Program-made: the position numbers and the translations under genes
DNA from: CAISKJ01 sp046351555
Lineage (GTDB): Bacteria; Myxococcota_A; Polyangia; Polyangiales; Ga0077539
Direction of reading: 5' to 3'
DNA: 64,000 nucleotides
NCBI GenBank assembly: GCA_046351555.1
Contig: JAXLYI010000015.1
Span: forward strand, 1 to 64,000
Notes under the pieces: model-generated
The model's database searches: none
What the model was told of the DNA's origin: nothing
The model's input: only the letters and a program-made list of their open reading frames with translations
Shown: positions 1-10,276 of the stretch, piece after piece
Layout of the letters: each line of letters starts with the position of its first letter
How positions within the stretch are numbered: the first letter of the stretch is position 1

Positions 1-1658
1 CACTCGACGCCCTCCGCGCCGGCGACCTCGTTCGCGCGCTCGACGCCCTCCTCGCCGCGTGGCGCGCGCACCGGCACCCGCGCGTCTCCACACTCGTCGA
101 GTCCGTCGGCGCGCTCGTCCCCGCCGCGCCCGTCTCCGGCAGCGACCTGGTGAAGGCCTGGAAAGCCCGCGCGAAATCCCCCGGCGCCGCGGACGTGGGC
201 CCGCTCCTCGCGTCGCTCCTCGACGGCGTGAAGGTGGCCGACGTCGGCGAGCGCGTCGAGCGGCTCGGCGCCCTCGCGCCCGACCCCCGCGTCGCGTGGC
301 GCTACGTCGCGATGCTGCGCGCGCCGCCCTTCACCGCGTCGAGCCACAAGCCCGTGTGGGTCGAGCTCTTCCGCCAGCTCACCACCGTGCACCGCGACCC
401 GCGCGCCCTCGCCGCCGCCGCCGCGCTCGCCCCGGACTACACCCGGGTCTTCGGCGCCACCGTGATGGGCCGCTGGATGCAGTCGAAGCTGACGCAGATC
501 GCCGCCGCGGCGCCCGCCGACGACGCGCCTCCCTCCGCCGAAGCGAGTGGCCTCCTCGCGCAGCTCGAAGCCGCGCTGCCGAAGCCCGCCGCCCCGCCCA
601 GGCCCGCGCCGGCCGACCCCGAGGAGGCGCTGCTCCGCGCGATCGCCGACGACCACGACGACCCCGCCCGCCGCGACGCACTCCGCGCCTGGATCGTCGC
701 GCAGGGGGGCGACCGCGCGGAGTTCGTCGCGCTGCAGGAGCGGGCGCAGCGCGGCGAGGAGCTCGCGCCAAAGGAGGCGAAGCGGCTCGACGCGCTCACT
801 GGGATGGCCTGGAAGGGGTGGCTCGGCGCGATCGCCCCGGTGGTGAGCGAGCTCCGCTTCGACCGCGGGCTGCTGGTCGAGTGCACGCTGGCGCCCAAGG
901 GGACGAAGACGGGCGCGGCGGTGGGCGACCCCCACTGGGCGACGGTGGAGACGCTCCACTGCGCGTGGTCGGTGCGCGACAAGTGCAACGCGCTCGTGCG
1001 CCACCCGGTGATGCGCGGGCTCCGGCGGCTGATGGGCGCGCCCCCGGAGCTCGTCGAGGCGCTCTTCGGCGACCCGGCGCCGCGCGCGCTGGAGGTGATC
1101 GAGACCCAGGGCATGCACCCGCGTCTCCTCCCGGCCGACCTCGCCGCGCCGGGGCTCGCGAGGCTGCGGGAGTTCTCGGTGGGCACGTGGTACCGCGACG
1201 ACGCGGTGTCGAAGTACACGGCGACGTGGCGGCCGCCGTCGGTGCTCCGGCCCTTCCTGCAGAGCCCCTTCGCGGCGCGCCTCGCGCTCGTCCACTGGCA
1301 CGCGCACGACACCTTCGTCGACGACGTGGCCGCCGAACTCTCGGACCACGCGCCGCCCGCCTTCCGCGCCACGGTGAACCTCGGGTTCTTCTCCCTGTCG
1401 CGCGGCCCCGACGGGCGCTGGGGGCGCGTCGACGCGCGCATCGAGAGCGTCGACGACGCGCTGAAGTACTCCAACTCCGCGCTCCGCACGCTCCTGAAGC
1501 TCGACCCCGCGCGCGTCACCGAGGTGGCCGTTCGCGTGGCCGCGGGCGAGGACGCGTCTCGGCTCGACGCGCAGCTCGCCGCGGTGCGCGAGCGCTTCCC
1601 GAAGGCGGAGGTGCGGGTGACAGGGGAGGGGAAGGCGCCGCTCAGGGCGTCCGGGTGA
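1..1658 (+). CDS. TIGR02996-domain protein, 5' end cut by the window
   Basis: The reading frame is open from base 3 without a stop, so the true start lies upstream; the GTG at 150 is probably internal, because the residues before it (LDALRAGDLVRALDALL) look like ordinary coding sequence. About 200 residues before the middle is a segment beginning LLRAIADDHDDPARRDALR and ending AEFVALQ, which matches the short TIGR02996 repeat-companion domain that is expanded in Myxococcota. The C-terminal half is a leucine-rich-repeat-like region of the kind that follows this domain. There is no signal peptide in view and no catalytic motif, so the role is unknown. The 3' end overlaps the convergent lipoprotein gene by 17 bases. 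Confidence 0.8.
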   Translation, partial: LDALRAGDLVRALDALLAAWRAHRHPRVSTLVESVGALVPAAPVSGSDLVKAWKARAKSPGAADVGPLLASLLDGVKVADVGERVERLGALAPDPRVAWRYVAMLRAPPFTASSHKPVWVELFRQLTTVHRDPRALAAAAALAPDYTRVFGATVMGRWMQSKLTQIAAAAPADDAPPSAEASGLLAQLEAALPKPAAPPRPAPADPEEALLRAIADDHDDPARRDALRAWIVAQGGDRAEFVALQERAQRGEELAPKEAKRLDALTGMAWKGWLGAIAPVVSELRFDRGLLVECTLAPKGTKTGAAVGDPHWATVETLHCAWSVRDKCNALVRHPVMRGLRRLMGAPPELVEALFGDPAPRALEVIETQGMHPRLLPADLAAPGLARLREFSVGTWYRDDAVSKYTATWRPPSVLRPFLQSPFAARLALVHWHAHDTFVDDVAAELSDHAPPAFRATVNLGFFSLSRGPDGRWGRVDARIESVDDALKYSNSALRTLLKLDPARVTEVAVRVAAGEDASRLDAQLAAVRERFPKAEVRVTGEGKAPLRASG

Positions 1659-2610
1659 CGCCGACGCAGGCGTTGGCGACGCAGCGGGGCGTCGGCGGGA
1701 CGATGCAGCGCGGGACGGGGCACGTCGGCACCATCGGGCGGCAGTAGCGCTCGTACGCGGTCTCTCGCGCGCGGGCCGTGGTCGCGTTGACCACCGCCGT
1801 CGGGCAGAAGCGGCAGTAGCAGTCGCCGGCCGCCGCCACGTCGGCGCGGTACACGCTCGCGACGCAGTCCGCGTCGGCCCGGCAGTACGTCGCGTCGCTC
1901 ACCCCCTCCGACACGCGCACGTAGAACTGCGTCGCCACCAGCGTCCGCCCGCCGTCGGCGCCGTTGCGGGTGACGCCCGCCGCGAGGATGCCCACCGGCT
2001 GCCGCAGGGTGTCGACGCCGCGCGCGAGGTCGGCCGCGGTGACGCCCGCGACGCGCGAAAGGTCGACGCCCGAGAGGCGCGCGGTCTGCGTGCTGTTGAG
2101 GCGATCCTGGTCGTAGGCGAAGCACGGCGCGCGGACGCACACGCGGTCGGGGCCCTGCACGCGGTAGAAGGGCCCCGAGGGCTCCGCGGCGGTGACCGCC
2201 TGCCACGCCTCCTGCACGACGAGCTCGCCGAAGGTGCCGACGGGGCCGTACGCCTTGGGCTCGATGCGGGCGCGGAGCAGCGCGCGGCCCGACCCCGCGG
2301 CCTCCTGCACGGCCGGGAGCGCGCGCTCGGTGAGGCCGAGGCCGCGCCAGTCGATCTCGGCGACGTAGCACTCGCGCGCGTAGGAGCCGTCGAGGCAGCG
2401 CGTGGTGTTGTAGTTGACGCGGCTCACCCACCAGCCGCCGCACACGGGCGACAGGCAGCGGCGGGTGTCGTGGCGGACGCGCACGAAGACGGCGCCGCCC
2501 GCGCGAACCTCGTCGGCGGCCGACTCCTCGGCGGAAGGGTCGTCGACGGGCGCGCAGCCCGATGCGGCGAGCGCGAGGGCGGAGAGCGTGAGTGAGAGCG
2601 TGAGGCGCAT
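1642..2610 (-). CDS. DUF6748-like cysteine-rich lipoprotein
   Basis: The 322-residue product starts with a short basic stretch and a hydrophobic segment ending in the lipobox LAASGCAP, so it should be an outer-membrane or periplasmic lipoprotein. The mature part carries the pattern RVRHDTRRCLSPVCGGWWV followed by paired cysteines, which I associate with the DUF6748 family of myxobacterial lipoproteins. The C-terminus is cysteine-rich (YCRADADCV, CYCRFC, CPVPRC), suggesting disulfides. No enzyme motif is visible. It is convergent with the TIGR02996 gene and divergent from the AgmX-like gene. The family name comes from recalled motif shape and the function is unknown. Confidence 0.75.
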   Translation of the reverse strand: MRLTLSLTLSALALAASGCAPVDDPSAEESAADEVRAGGAVFVRVRHDTRRCLSPVCGGWWVSRVNYNTTRCLDGSYARECYVAEIDWRGLGLTERALPAVQEAAGSGRALLRARIEPKAYGPVGTFGELVVQEAWQAVTAAEPSGPFYRVQGPDRVCVRAPCFAYDQDRLNSTQTARLSGVDLSRVAGVTAADLARGVDTLRQPVGILAAGVTRNGADGGRTLVATQFYVRVSEGVSDATYCRADADCVASVYRADVAAAGDCYCRFCPTAVVNATTARARETAYERYCRPMVPTCPVPRCIVPPTPRCVANACVGVTRTP

Positions 2611-2739
2611 GGCGGGTCCCCTGGTGGTTGCGCCGCGGCGCGAAGGGCACCGGGCGCGCGCCCTCTACCGCAGCGCGTCACCGAAGGCAACCGCCCCTCT
2701 CCGCGCGGCGAAGGATGGAGGATCCCGACGCGGCGGTCG

Positions 2740-2769
2740 TTGACGTCGCGGAGCGCAGGGCGTTGTAAT
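2740..2769 (+). promoter_or_regulatory. Sigma70-type promoter for a possibly leaderless mRNA
   Basis: A TTGACG -35 box at 2740-2745 is followed after 18 bases by TGTAAT at 2764-2769, a 5 of 6 match to TATAAT. Transcription would begin about 7 bases on, at the ATG of 2777. This argues against the earlier in-frame ATG at 2768, which lies inside the -10 box. Confidence 0.6.
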
Positions 2770-2776
2770 GCCCGCC

Positions 2777-3382
2777 ATGGGAGCATCAACGCCCGGAGGG
2801 GCTTCGAAGAAGTGGGCCGCGCTCGCCGCCACCCTCGGGGTCGCGGTGCTCGGCGTGGGGGCCGTCGCCGCGCGCGCCGTCGTCCGCGAGGGCGGCGACT
2901 TCAACGCGTCGCTCACGGGCGCGACGCGCGCCACGCCGGCGGCGAGAGCACCCAGCGCGCAGGCGGCGCAGGCGGCGGCCAACCAGCGCCGCCTCGAGCG
3001 ACTGCTGGGCGTCGGGGGCAACGCGGCGCCCGAGGTGATCCCCGCGGCGCCCGCGCCATCGCGCGCCCTGCCCGAAGGATCCGCGCCCGACGAAGGCCCA
3101 TCGCGCCCCCGCGACGTCGTGCGCGAGCACGAGGCGGTGAACCTCGTTCGAAGCCACGGCTCCCTCGGCTCGTGCATGCAGGTGGCCCGGCTCCGCAACC
3201 CCGCGGGCGCCCACGGCCGCGCGCGCCTCGTGATCGACGTCGCCGCCGACGGTCGCCTCGGCGTCCGCGTGCTCGGCGCGCCCGACGAGCACCTCGGGCT
3301 CTGCATCGAGCGCGGCGCCAACGGCCTCCGGCTCGCGCCGGGCGCCGCGGTCACGGCCGAGACCGAGCTCGACCTCCAGTAG
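2777..3382 (+). CDS. AgmX/PglI C-terminal-domain membrane protein
   Basis: The 201-residue product has one N-terminal transmembrane segment (WAALAATLGVAVLGVGAV, about residues 13-35), an Ala/Pro-rich linker and a C-terminal domain of about 80 residues. That domain has two conserved cysteines (GSCMQVA and LGLCIE) around a G-x-ARLVIDV strand, which fits the AgmX/PglI C-terminal domain of myxobacterial gliding and TonB-like proteins. It probably spans the periplasm from an inner-membrane anchor. I chose ATG 2777 over ATG 2768 because a good promoter puts the transcription start there. The partner is unknown, though a beta-barrel gene follows 85 bases downstream. Confidence 0.7.
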   Translation: MGASTPGGASKKWAALAATLGVAVLGVGAVAARAVVREGGDFNASLTGATRATPAARAPSAQAAQAAANQRRLERLLGVGGNAAPEVIPAAPAPSRALPEGSAPDEGPSRPRDVVREHEAVNLVRSHGSLGSCMQVARLRNPAGAHGRARLVIDVAADGRLGVRVLGAPDEHLGLCIERGANGLRLAPGAAVTAETELDLQ

Positions 3383-3427
3383 CGCCCGGCCGCGACGCGT
3401 GGCGGCGGCGCGTTCGCGCGAAACGCG

Positions 3428-3457
3428 GTGACAGCCCGGCGCGTTTCGCGGTACGCC
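3428..3457 (+). promoter_or_regulatory. Candidate promoter before the barrel gene
   Basis: GTGACA at 3428-3433 and TACGCC at 3452-3457 are 18 bases apart, the same spacing as other promoters in this window. The GTG start at 3468 lies 10 bases after the -10 box, so the mRNA leader would be only a few bases long. The match is moderate. Confidence 0.4.
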
Positions 3458-3467
3458 AACGCCCGCC

Positions 3468-3974
3468 GTGCCGCCGCTCCTCCCGCTCGTCTTCGCGGTC
3501 GCCGCGCAGGTCGCAGGCGCCGCCGCCCCCCCGCGCGCGCCGCGGCGCTACGGGGTGCACCTCGGGCTCAACGCGACGCTCATGGGCGACGCGCTGATCG
3601 GGCGCTACGCGTACGTCGGCATCGCCACGCAGCTCACGGGCGTCGCGGCCATCTTCGCGCCCGAGCGCAACTACGTGGTCTCCGCGGTGGCCTTCGGCGG
3701 GGTGGCGCTCCCCCTCGTCGAGCGCGACGCGCTGCGGCTCACGGCCGACGTGACGCCCGCGCTCGGCGTGGTGCACAGCGCGCCGGTCAACCTCCTCACG
3801 GTGGGGCTGCTGGCGGGCGTGCGCCTCGTGCACCGCTCGGGCTTCACCGCGGCGCTCCGCCTGCCGCTGGTGGGCTACGCGGGCTCCGCCCAGGCCCGCC
3901 GCGGGAGCGTGTACTACTACTACCTGAGCGCGATCCCGTCGGTGCCCATCCTCACGGTGGGCTACACGTTCTGA
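3468..3974 (+). CDS. Small outer-membrane beta-barrel protein
   Basis: The 168-residue product begins at GTG with a signal peptide (LLPLVFAVAAQVAGAAA) and continues with alternating amphipathic strands separated by short turns. It ends in an aromatic residue (ILTVGYTF), the usual C-terminal signature recognised by the BAM machinery. The length suits an eight-stranded barrel. It has a run of four tyrosines near the end (SVYYYYLS). No substrate or family can be named. It is convergent with the phosphodiesterase-like lipoprotein gene, 10 bases apart. Confidence 0.65.
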   Translation: MPPLLPLVFAVAAQVAGAAAPPRAPRRYGVHLGLNATLMGDALIGRYAYVGIATQLTGVAAIFAPERNYVVSAVAFGGVALPLVERDALRLTADVTPALGVVHSAPVNLLTVGLLAGVRLVHRSGFTAALRLPLVGYAGSAQARRGSVYYYYLSAIPSVPILTVGYTF

Positions 3975-3984
3975 CGGGCGGCGC

Positions 3985-5271
3985 TCACCGCGGCGCGACG
4001 AGCAGGCGCACGAGCTGGCCGTAGTGGTCGCTGAGCGGGCCCGTCGTGCCGCCGTACGCGACGGGCTCGGTGAAGGCGAGCCGGCTCTCCGCGACGTGGA
4101 GCCGGTCGCCCGGCGCGCGCCCGAACACGAAATCGATCCGCGCGGGGAACTCCGTCGCCGCGTACTGCTGGAAGTACAGCGGGTTGCAGTCGGTCGCGGA
4201 GAAGGCGTCGCGCGGCACCGTCGCGCAGTAGCCCGGCGTCCCGAAGGGCACCGACGCGGCCGTCGCGGGCGCGTTGGGCACCATGTCGCCGGCGGTGATG
4301 TCGAGGTCGGCGTCGGCCGCGCTGCGCCCGCGGACGGCGAGGTCGACCGCGCCCGTGTAGTGCATCAGCACCGGGTACGACAGCGTGTTGGAGTACCACG
4401 CGGGCTCCGACGCGCCGCCGGGGAGCGCCCAGGAGTCCGCGCGGTAGTACGGCGCCGCGTTGAGGTCGCCCATCACGAAGAGCACCTCGTCGGCGCGGAC
4501 GTGCGACTGCACGTGGAGGCCGAGCTCGCGCGCGTGGCGCATGCGGAGCCGCCACGCCGAGGGGAAGGCCGCCGTGTGCGAGACGTACGCCACCACCGGG
4601 CCGAGCGTCGCGTGCCGCACCCGCACCGCCAGGAAGCCCCGCGAGAAGCCCGGCGCGGGGAAGAACTCGTTGTCGTCGATGCCCGCGTACTGCTCGGCCA
4701 TCACATCGCTCGACGCGGGGGCGAACGCGCGGCGCACGGCGAGGGCGAGCCCGTCGGTGTACCCGTCGCGCGAGGAGGCGTAGACGGTGTACCCCATCGC
4801 CTCGCCGACGCTGCGGAAGCGCGCGAGGTCCTCCGGCGACCACACCTCCTGCAGGCCGACGATGTCGTGGCCCTGCGCGAAGATGAGGCGCGGCGACACC
4901 TCGCGGCGCTCGTCGAGGGTGGGCGTGCGCGCGTACGGCACGAGCCCGAAGAGCGCCACGTCGAGCATCGCGACGTTGTAGCTGAGCACCGACACCGGCA
5001 CGGCCCCCGCGGCCGGCGGGGGGTTGGCGGCCTGCATCCCGCGGAGCAGCGCGCGCGGCGTCGGGCGCCCCGTGAACGAGTGCGACTCGTTGAAGAGGTC
5101 GGCCACGGTGGTCACGCCCGAGAGCGCGCCCTGGTAGTGCGCGAAGAGGGGGTCGCCCGCGAGCGGGGTCCGGTCGAGCGCTGCCTCGCCGATGGGGACC
5201 TCGTCGCGGGTGCAGCCCGCCGCCACCGCGCCCAGGAGCGCGAGCGTCCACCAGGTCGTTGCCGTGCGCAT
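3985..5271 (-). CDS. Endonuclease/exonuclease/phosphatase-family lipoprotein
   Basis: The 428-residue product starts with MRTATTWWTLALLGAVAAGC, a lipoprotein signal ending in a lipobox cysteine, which decided the start over an upstream in-frame candidate. The mature protein has the DNase I-like metallo-phosphodiesterase fold motifs in order: VLSYNVAML, GLQEV, VMGDLNAAP and the closing SDHYG. Members hydrolyse phosphodiesters in nucleic acids, sphingomyelin or phosphoinositides; the lipid anchor and the pattern around SYNV and GLQEVW make a sphingomyelinase-like or extracellular nuclease role more likely than DNA repair. An insert of about 70 residues rich in Tyr and Thr lies before the last motif. 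The exact substrate is not decidable from sequence. Confidence 0.85.
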   Translation of the reverse strand: MRTATTWWTLALLGAVAAGCTRDEVPIGEAALDRTPLAGDPLFAHYQGALSGVTTVADLFNESHSFTGRPTPRALLRGMQAANPPPAAGAVPVSVLSYNVAMLDVALFGLVPYARTPTLDERREVSPRLIFAQGHDIVGLQEVWSPEDLARFRSVGEAMGYTVYASSRDGYTDGLALAVRRAFAPASSDVMAEQYAGIDDNEFFPAPGFSRGFLAVRVRHATLGPVVAYVSHTAAFPSAWRLRMRHARELGLHVQSHVRADEVLFVMGDLNAAPYYRADSWALPGGASEPAWYSNTLSYPVLMHYTGAVDLAVRGRSAADADLDITAGDMVPNAPATAASVPFGTPGYCATVPRDAFSATDCNPLYFQQYAATEFPARIDFVFGRAPGDRLHVAESRLAFTEPVAYGGTTGPLSDHYGQLVRLLVAPR

Positions 5272-5456
5272 CACGGCCCGCGCTTCTACACCATCGCCCG
5301 CCGCGCCGCGAGCCTTCGAGCCCGTCCGCCTCCAGTGGCTGGTCGACTTCGACGGCGGCGGCCGCGACGGCCTCGACTTCACCTACGCGCTCGCCGACGT
5401 GTGCTGCACCGACTGACGGCGGCCCGCGCTCGACCCGCGGCGACCGCGCGCCGGGG

Positions 5457-6959
5457 ATGTGGCACAACCCACGCGTGGACACCGCCGACCGACCCCCCTT
5501 CGCCTTCGACAACACCTACGCGCGCGAGCTCGAAGGCTTCTACGTCCGTGCGACGCCCGCGCGCCCGCCGCGGCCGACGCTCCTGGCCTTCAACCTCGGG
5601 CTGGCCGAGGAGCTCGGGCTCGACCCGGAGGCTCTGCGGCCGCGGGCGGCGGCGCTCCTGTCGGGGGCGGAGGTTCCGCCGGGGGCCGAGCCGATCGCGC
5701 AGGCGTACGCGGGGCACCAGTTCGGCGGGTTCTCGCCGCAGCTCGGCGACGGGCGGGCGCTGCTGCTCGGGGAGCTCGTCGACCGCGCGGGGCGGCGGCG
5801 CGACCTCGCGCTCAAGGGCTCGGGGCGGACGGCGTTCGCGCGCGGGGGCGACGGCAAGGCGGCGCTCGGCCCGATGCTGCGGGAGTACGTGATGGGCGAG
5901 GCGATGCACGCGCTCGGCGTCCCGACCACGCGCGCGCTCGCGGTCGTCGCCACGGGCGAGTCGGTCCGGCGCGAGCGGCCGCTGCCGGGCGCGGTGCTGG
6001 CCCGGGTCGCGTCGAGCCACCTGCGCGTGGGCACCTTCGAACTCTTCGCGGCGCGCGGCGAGCACGAGCGCGTGCGGCGCCTCGCGGACTACGCGATCGC
6101 CCGCCACGACCCCGATCTCGCGGGCCAGCCCGACCGCTACCTCGGGCTCCTGCGCGCGGTGGCCGACCGCCAGGCCGCCCTCGTCGCCCGCTGGATGCTC
6201 GTCGGCTTCATCCACGGCGTGATGAACACCGACAACATGGCCCTCTCCGGCGAGACCATCGACTACGGCCCCTGCGCCTTCATGGAAGCCTACAGCCCCG
6301 GCGCGGTCTTCAGCTCCATCGACCACCACGGCCGCTACGCCTTCGGCAACCAGGCCCCCGTCGCCCGGTGGAACCTCGCCCGCCTCGCCGAGACCCTCCT
6401 CCCGCTCTTCGGCGACTCCCCCGACGACGCCGTCGCCCGCGCGATGGAGGTGCTCGACGCCTTCCCCGCCCGCTACGAAGAGCGCCTCGCCGCGGGCATG
6501 CGCGCGAAGCTCGGGCTCGCTTCGAACGACCCCGGCGACGCGGCCCTCGCGCGCGACTGGCTCGCGCTGCTCGAGGCCCACGAGGTCGACCACACCCTCG
6601 CGTGGCGCTCGCTCGCGCAGGCCGTGGGCGGCGACGCGTCCGCGGTGGCCGCGCTCTTCAGCGATCCCGCGGCCCCCGAGGCGTGGCTCACCCGCTGGCG
6701 CGCGCGCGGCGAGCGCGAGGCGGCGCCCCCGGCCGAGCGCGCGGCGGCGATGCGCGCGGTGAGCCCCGTCTACATCCCCCGCAACGAGCGCGTGGAAGAG
6801 GCCCTCGAAGCCGCCAGCGACCGCGGCGACCTCGCGCCCTTCGAGCGTCTGTTGGAGGCCGTCACGCGCCCCTTCGAAGCGCGCGCAGGCTTCGAGGCGT
6901 ACGCGCGCCCGGCGCCGCCCGAGGTGACCGCGCGCTACCAGACCTTCTGCGGGACGTGA
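5457..6959 (+). CDS. selO: Protein adenylyltransferase SelO (YdiU)
   Basis: The 500-residue product matches the SelO/YdiU family over its full length. SelO is a pseudokinase-fold enzyme that binds ATP in a flipped orientation and transfers AMP to Ser, Thr or Tyr of target proteins, often in redox response. Visible signatures are AYAGHQFGGFSPQLGDGRA, LKGSGRTAFARGGDGKA, the metal site GFIHGVMNTDNMALSG followed by TIDYGP, and the C-terminal YQTFCGT. The penultimate-region cysteine takes the place of the selenocysteine found in animal homologues. ATG 5457 was chosen, with GTG 5475 as an alternative just before the conserved PPFAFDNTYA block. The upstream gene is divergent, so it is probably monocistronic. 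Confidence 0.95.
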   Translation: MWHNPRVDTADRPPFAFDNTYARELEGFYVRATPARPPRPTLLAFNLGLAEELGLDPEALRPRAAALLSGAEVPPGAEPIAQAYAGHQFGGFSPQLGDGRALLLGELVDRAGRRRDLALKGSGRTAFARGGDGKAALGPMLREYVMGEAMHALGVPTTRALAVVATGESVRRERPLPGAVLARVASSHLRVGTFELFAARGEHERVRRLADYAIARHDPDLAGQPDRYLGLLRAVADRQAALVARWMLVGFIHGVMNTDNMALSGETIDYGPCAFMEAYSPGAVFSSIDHHGRYAFGNQAPVARWNLARLAETLLPLFGDSPDDAVARAMEVLDAFPARYEERLAAGMRAKLGLASNDPGDAALARDWLALLEAHEVDHTLAWRSLAQAVGGDASAVAALFSDPAAPEAWLTRWRARGEREAAPPAERAAAMRAVSPVYIPRNERVEEALEAASDRGDLAPFERLLEAVTRPFEARAGFEAYARPAPPEVTARYQTFCGT

Positions 6960-6960
6960 G

Positions 6961-8289
<1,329 letters not shown>

Positions 8290-8348
8290 GGGTCGTCTCC
8301 TCTCCCGGCGGGAGGCTCGACTCCATACCCGAAACCGCGCCGCGGCGG

Positions 8349-9176
8349 CTACGTGTCGTCGCGGTGGGCGCGCGTGACGGCCCCCCCGGCGTCGAGCGCG
8401 GCCACCTCCTCGGCGTAGTCCGCCACGCGGTACCCTTCGCCCTGCGTCACCACCCGCACCAGCACCTTGCCGGCGTCGGTGGCGTCGACCCGGAAATGCT
8501 CCACGCGCCCGGCCTCCACCTCGGCGACGAAGGCCCGGCGCAGACGCTCCCGCCAGAGCGACGTGCCGAGCGTGGCGAGCCCGAGCGCCGCCCCGAGCGC
8601 CGCCAACACCTGGAGCACCCACAAGTACCCCACGCTCCCCGCCCGGACGAAGGAGCTCACAAAAGCCACCGCCGCGATCGCCGCCGAGGCCGCGCCGACG
8701 AAGCCGTCGCCCCGCTCCTGGCCGGCGAGGCCCTGCGCGGCGAGGCGCTGCGCCCGCGCGATCGGCAGGCCGAACACCAGCAGCGTGAGGACGAGCCCCG
8801 GGATCCAGAACATCGCCCCGAACGTCGTCCCGAGCACCATGCCCCCGAGGAAGCGAAGCACCGCGCTCCCCCCGTCCTCCTCGGAGAGGAACATCAGCCC
8901 GCACGCGAGCGCCCCGTTGAGCGCGGCCAGCGGGACCGAGAGCACCCACCCCACGCGCACCTGGGATTTCGACAGCGTCGCGCGCCAGCGGAGCAGCACC
9001 GCCCAGGCCGTGCCGAGCAGCAGCGTCGGCAGCGCCGTGAAGAGCACCACCGCGCTGCCGCCGCCGCCGAACACCAGGCGGAAGGCCGCCCCCGTGATCG
9101 CCGCGAGGGCGGTGCCGACCGACGCCACGGTCATCGCGTCGAGCGCGCGGCGGGAGCGGAACGCCGAGAGGTCCAT
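8349..9176 (-). CDS. Polytopic membrane protein of unknown function
   Basis: The 275-residue product has five or six hydrophobic helices: roughly 15-35, 43-62, 76-98, 108-140 as a long hairpin, 160-180 and 185-203. A hydrophilic C-terminal domain of about 65 residues (RRAFVAEVEAGRVEHFRV onwards) should lie in the cytoplasm. No transporter or enzyme signature is recognised. The gap of 59 bases to the aminotransferase gene on the same strand would allow cotranscription. It is divergent from the frameshifted lipoprotein gene. Confidence 0.7.
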   Translation of the reverse strand: MDLSAFRSRRALDAMTVASVGTALAAITGAAFRLVFGGGGSAVVLFTALPTLLLGTAWAVLLRWRATLSKSQVRVGWVLSVPLAALNGALACGLMFLSEEDGGSAVLRFLGGMVLGTTFGAMFWIPGLVLTLLVFGLPIARAQRLAAQGLAGQERGDGFVGAASAAIAAVAFVSSFVRAGSVGYLWVLQVLAALGAALGLATLGTSLWRERLRRAFVAEVEAGRVEHFRVDATDAGKVLVRVVTQGEGYRVADYAEEVAALDAGGAVTRAHRDDT

Positions 9177-9254
9177 CGCCCGCGGTTGTAGTGCGTCCCG
9201 CGCCGCGGCGACAGGGGCGACGTCGCCGGCACCGGCCCTGCACCGACTCCGGTC

Positions 9255-10276
9255 ATGACCCTCCGCCGCACCGCCCCCGCCCTCGTGTTCGCGCTCCTCG
9301 CGGCGTGCCGCAGTGTCGCCGCGCCCACGGCCCCCGTGGCCGCCCCGACGCGCCCGCCCGCGCCCGCGCCCGCCCTCGCCGCCGTCGCTCCCGCGCCCGC
9401 CCCGCCCGCGCGCTGCGGCGACCGCGACGCCTGCCTCGCCGAGGGCGTCGCGCTCCTCGAAGACCTCCTCCCCCGCGTCGACGTCGACCCCGACGGGGCC
9501 CGCCGAACCCTCCGCGCGTCGCGCTCCCCGCGGCCCGCGCCTGGGCCGCGTGGCTGGCTCACCGCGCGGGCGACGATGCTGATGCCGAGGCCGTCCTCGC
9601 CGAGCTCGCCGCCGAGGGAGAGCGCCCCACGCTCGCACCCGACGACGCCCGCGGCCCCGGCGCGCGCGCCCTCTGGCTCGCCCGCGAGCACGTCGACGTC
9701 CTCGCTGTCGAAGCACCGCGCCTCGTCGACGCGCTCCCCTGCGCGGTGTTCGAACGCGACGGCGCCGAGGCCGCGCGCGCCTTCGGCCCGGTGCACGGCT
9801 CGACCCGCGACGCCGTCGTCGCCCCCTTCAAGCGCCGCTGCGTCGCCGCCGTGCTCGACCGCCACCTCGGCGCGCAGGCCCGCGCGCAGGCCCTCGCCGC
9901 CGACGAGGCCCTCGCCCGCGCCCTCTTCCGCGCGTGGCCCCAGCCCGCGGAGGGGACGCTCTGGGTCGGCGTCTCGATCGCCGCCCGCGAGGTGGTGCGC
10001 GACTCGCTCCTCGGCGTCGCGCCCGACGACCGCGCCACCGACGTCGCCATGCGCGAGGTGGTGGGACGCCTCGCCGCCGACGACCCGCGCGCGCTCGCCC
10101 GCGTCGGGAGCTACCGCCGCGCGGCCGAGGCGCAGGTCGGCGTCTTCGCGCGGACGCTCTGCGCGCTCGCCGCCGCGCGCGGCCAACCCCTGTCCGGCGG
10201 CCAGTGCACCCGCCGCGCGTACACCGTCACCCTCGCGACCTTCACCACCTGGGTCGGCGCGCTGCAAGGCCAATGA
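9255..10276 (+). pseudogene. Lipoprotein gene broken by an apparent frameshift
   Basis: The first part, from ATG 9255, encodes a lipoprotein signal (ALVFALLAACRS), a Pro/Ala linker and a short domain CGDRDACLAEGVALLEDLL. Around 9500-9525 the sensible protein sequence moves to another frame, where ALPAARAWAAWLAHRAGDD continues as a well-formed helical domain to the stop at 10276. The original frame downstream turns into low-complexity Ser/Pro/Ala. The simplest reading is a single missing base, or two extra, either as a real mutation or as an assembly error. The intact protein would have about 340 residues. No family is recognised. The 3' end overlaps the convergent BNR gene by 35 bases. Confidence 0.65.

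Noticed and set aside
5272..5456. A small gene upstream of selO (74-codon frame ending at 5416)
   Set aside because: It mostly overlaps the lipoprotein start region in antisense, and its sequence is compositionally ordinary with no ribosome site.
6925..6956. A possible selenocysteine in SelO
   Set aside because: The codon at the position of the animal selenocysteine is TGC, a cysteine, and the only TGA is the true stop.
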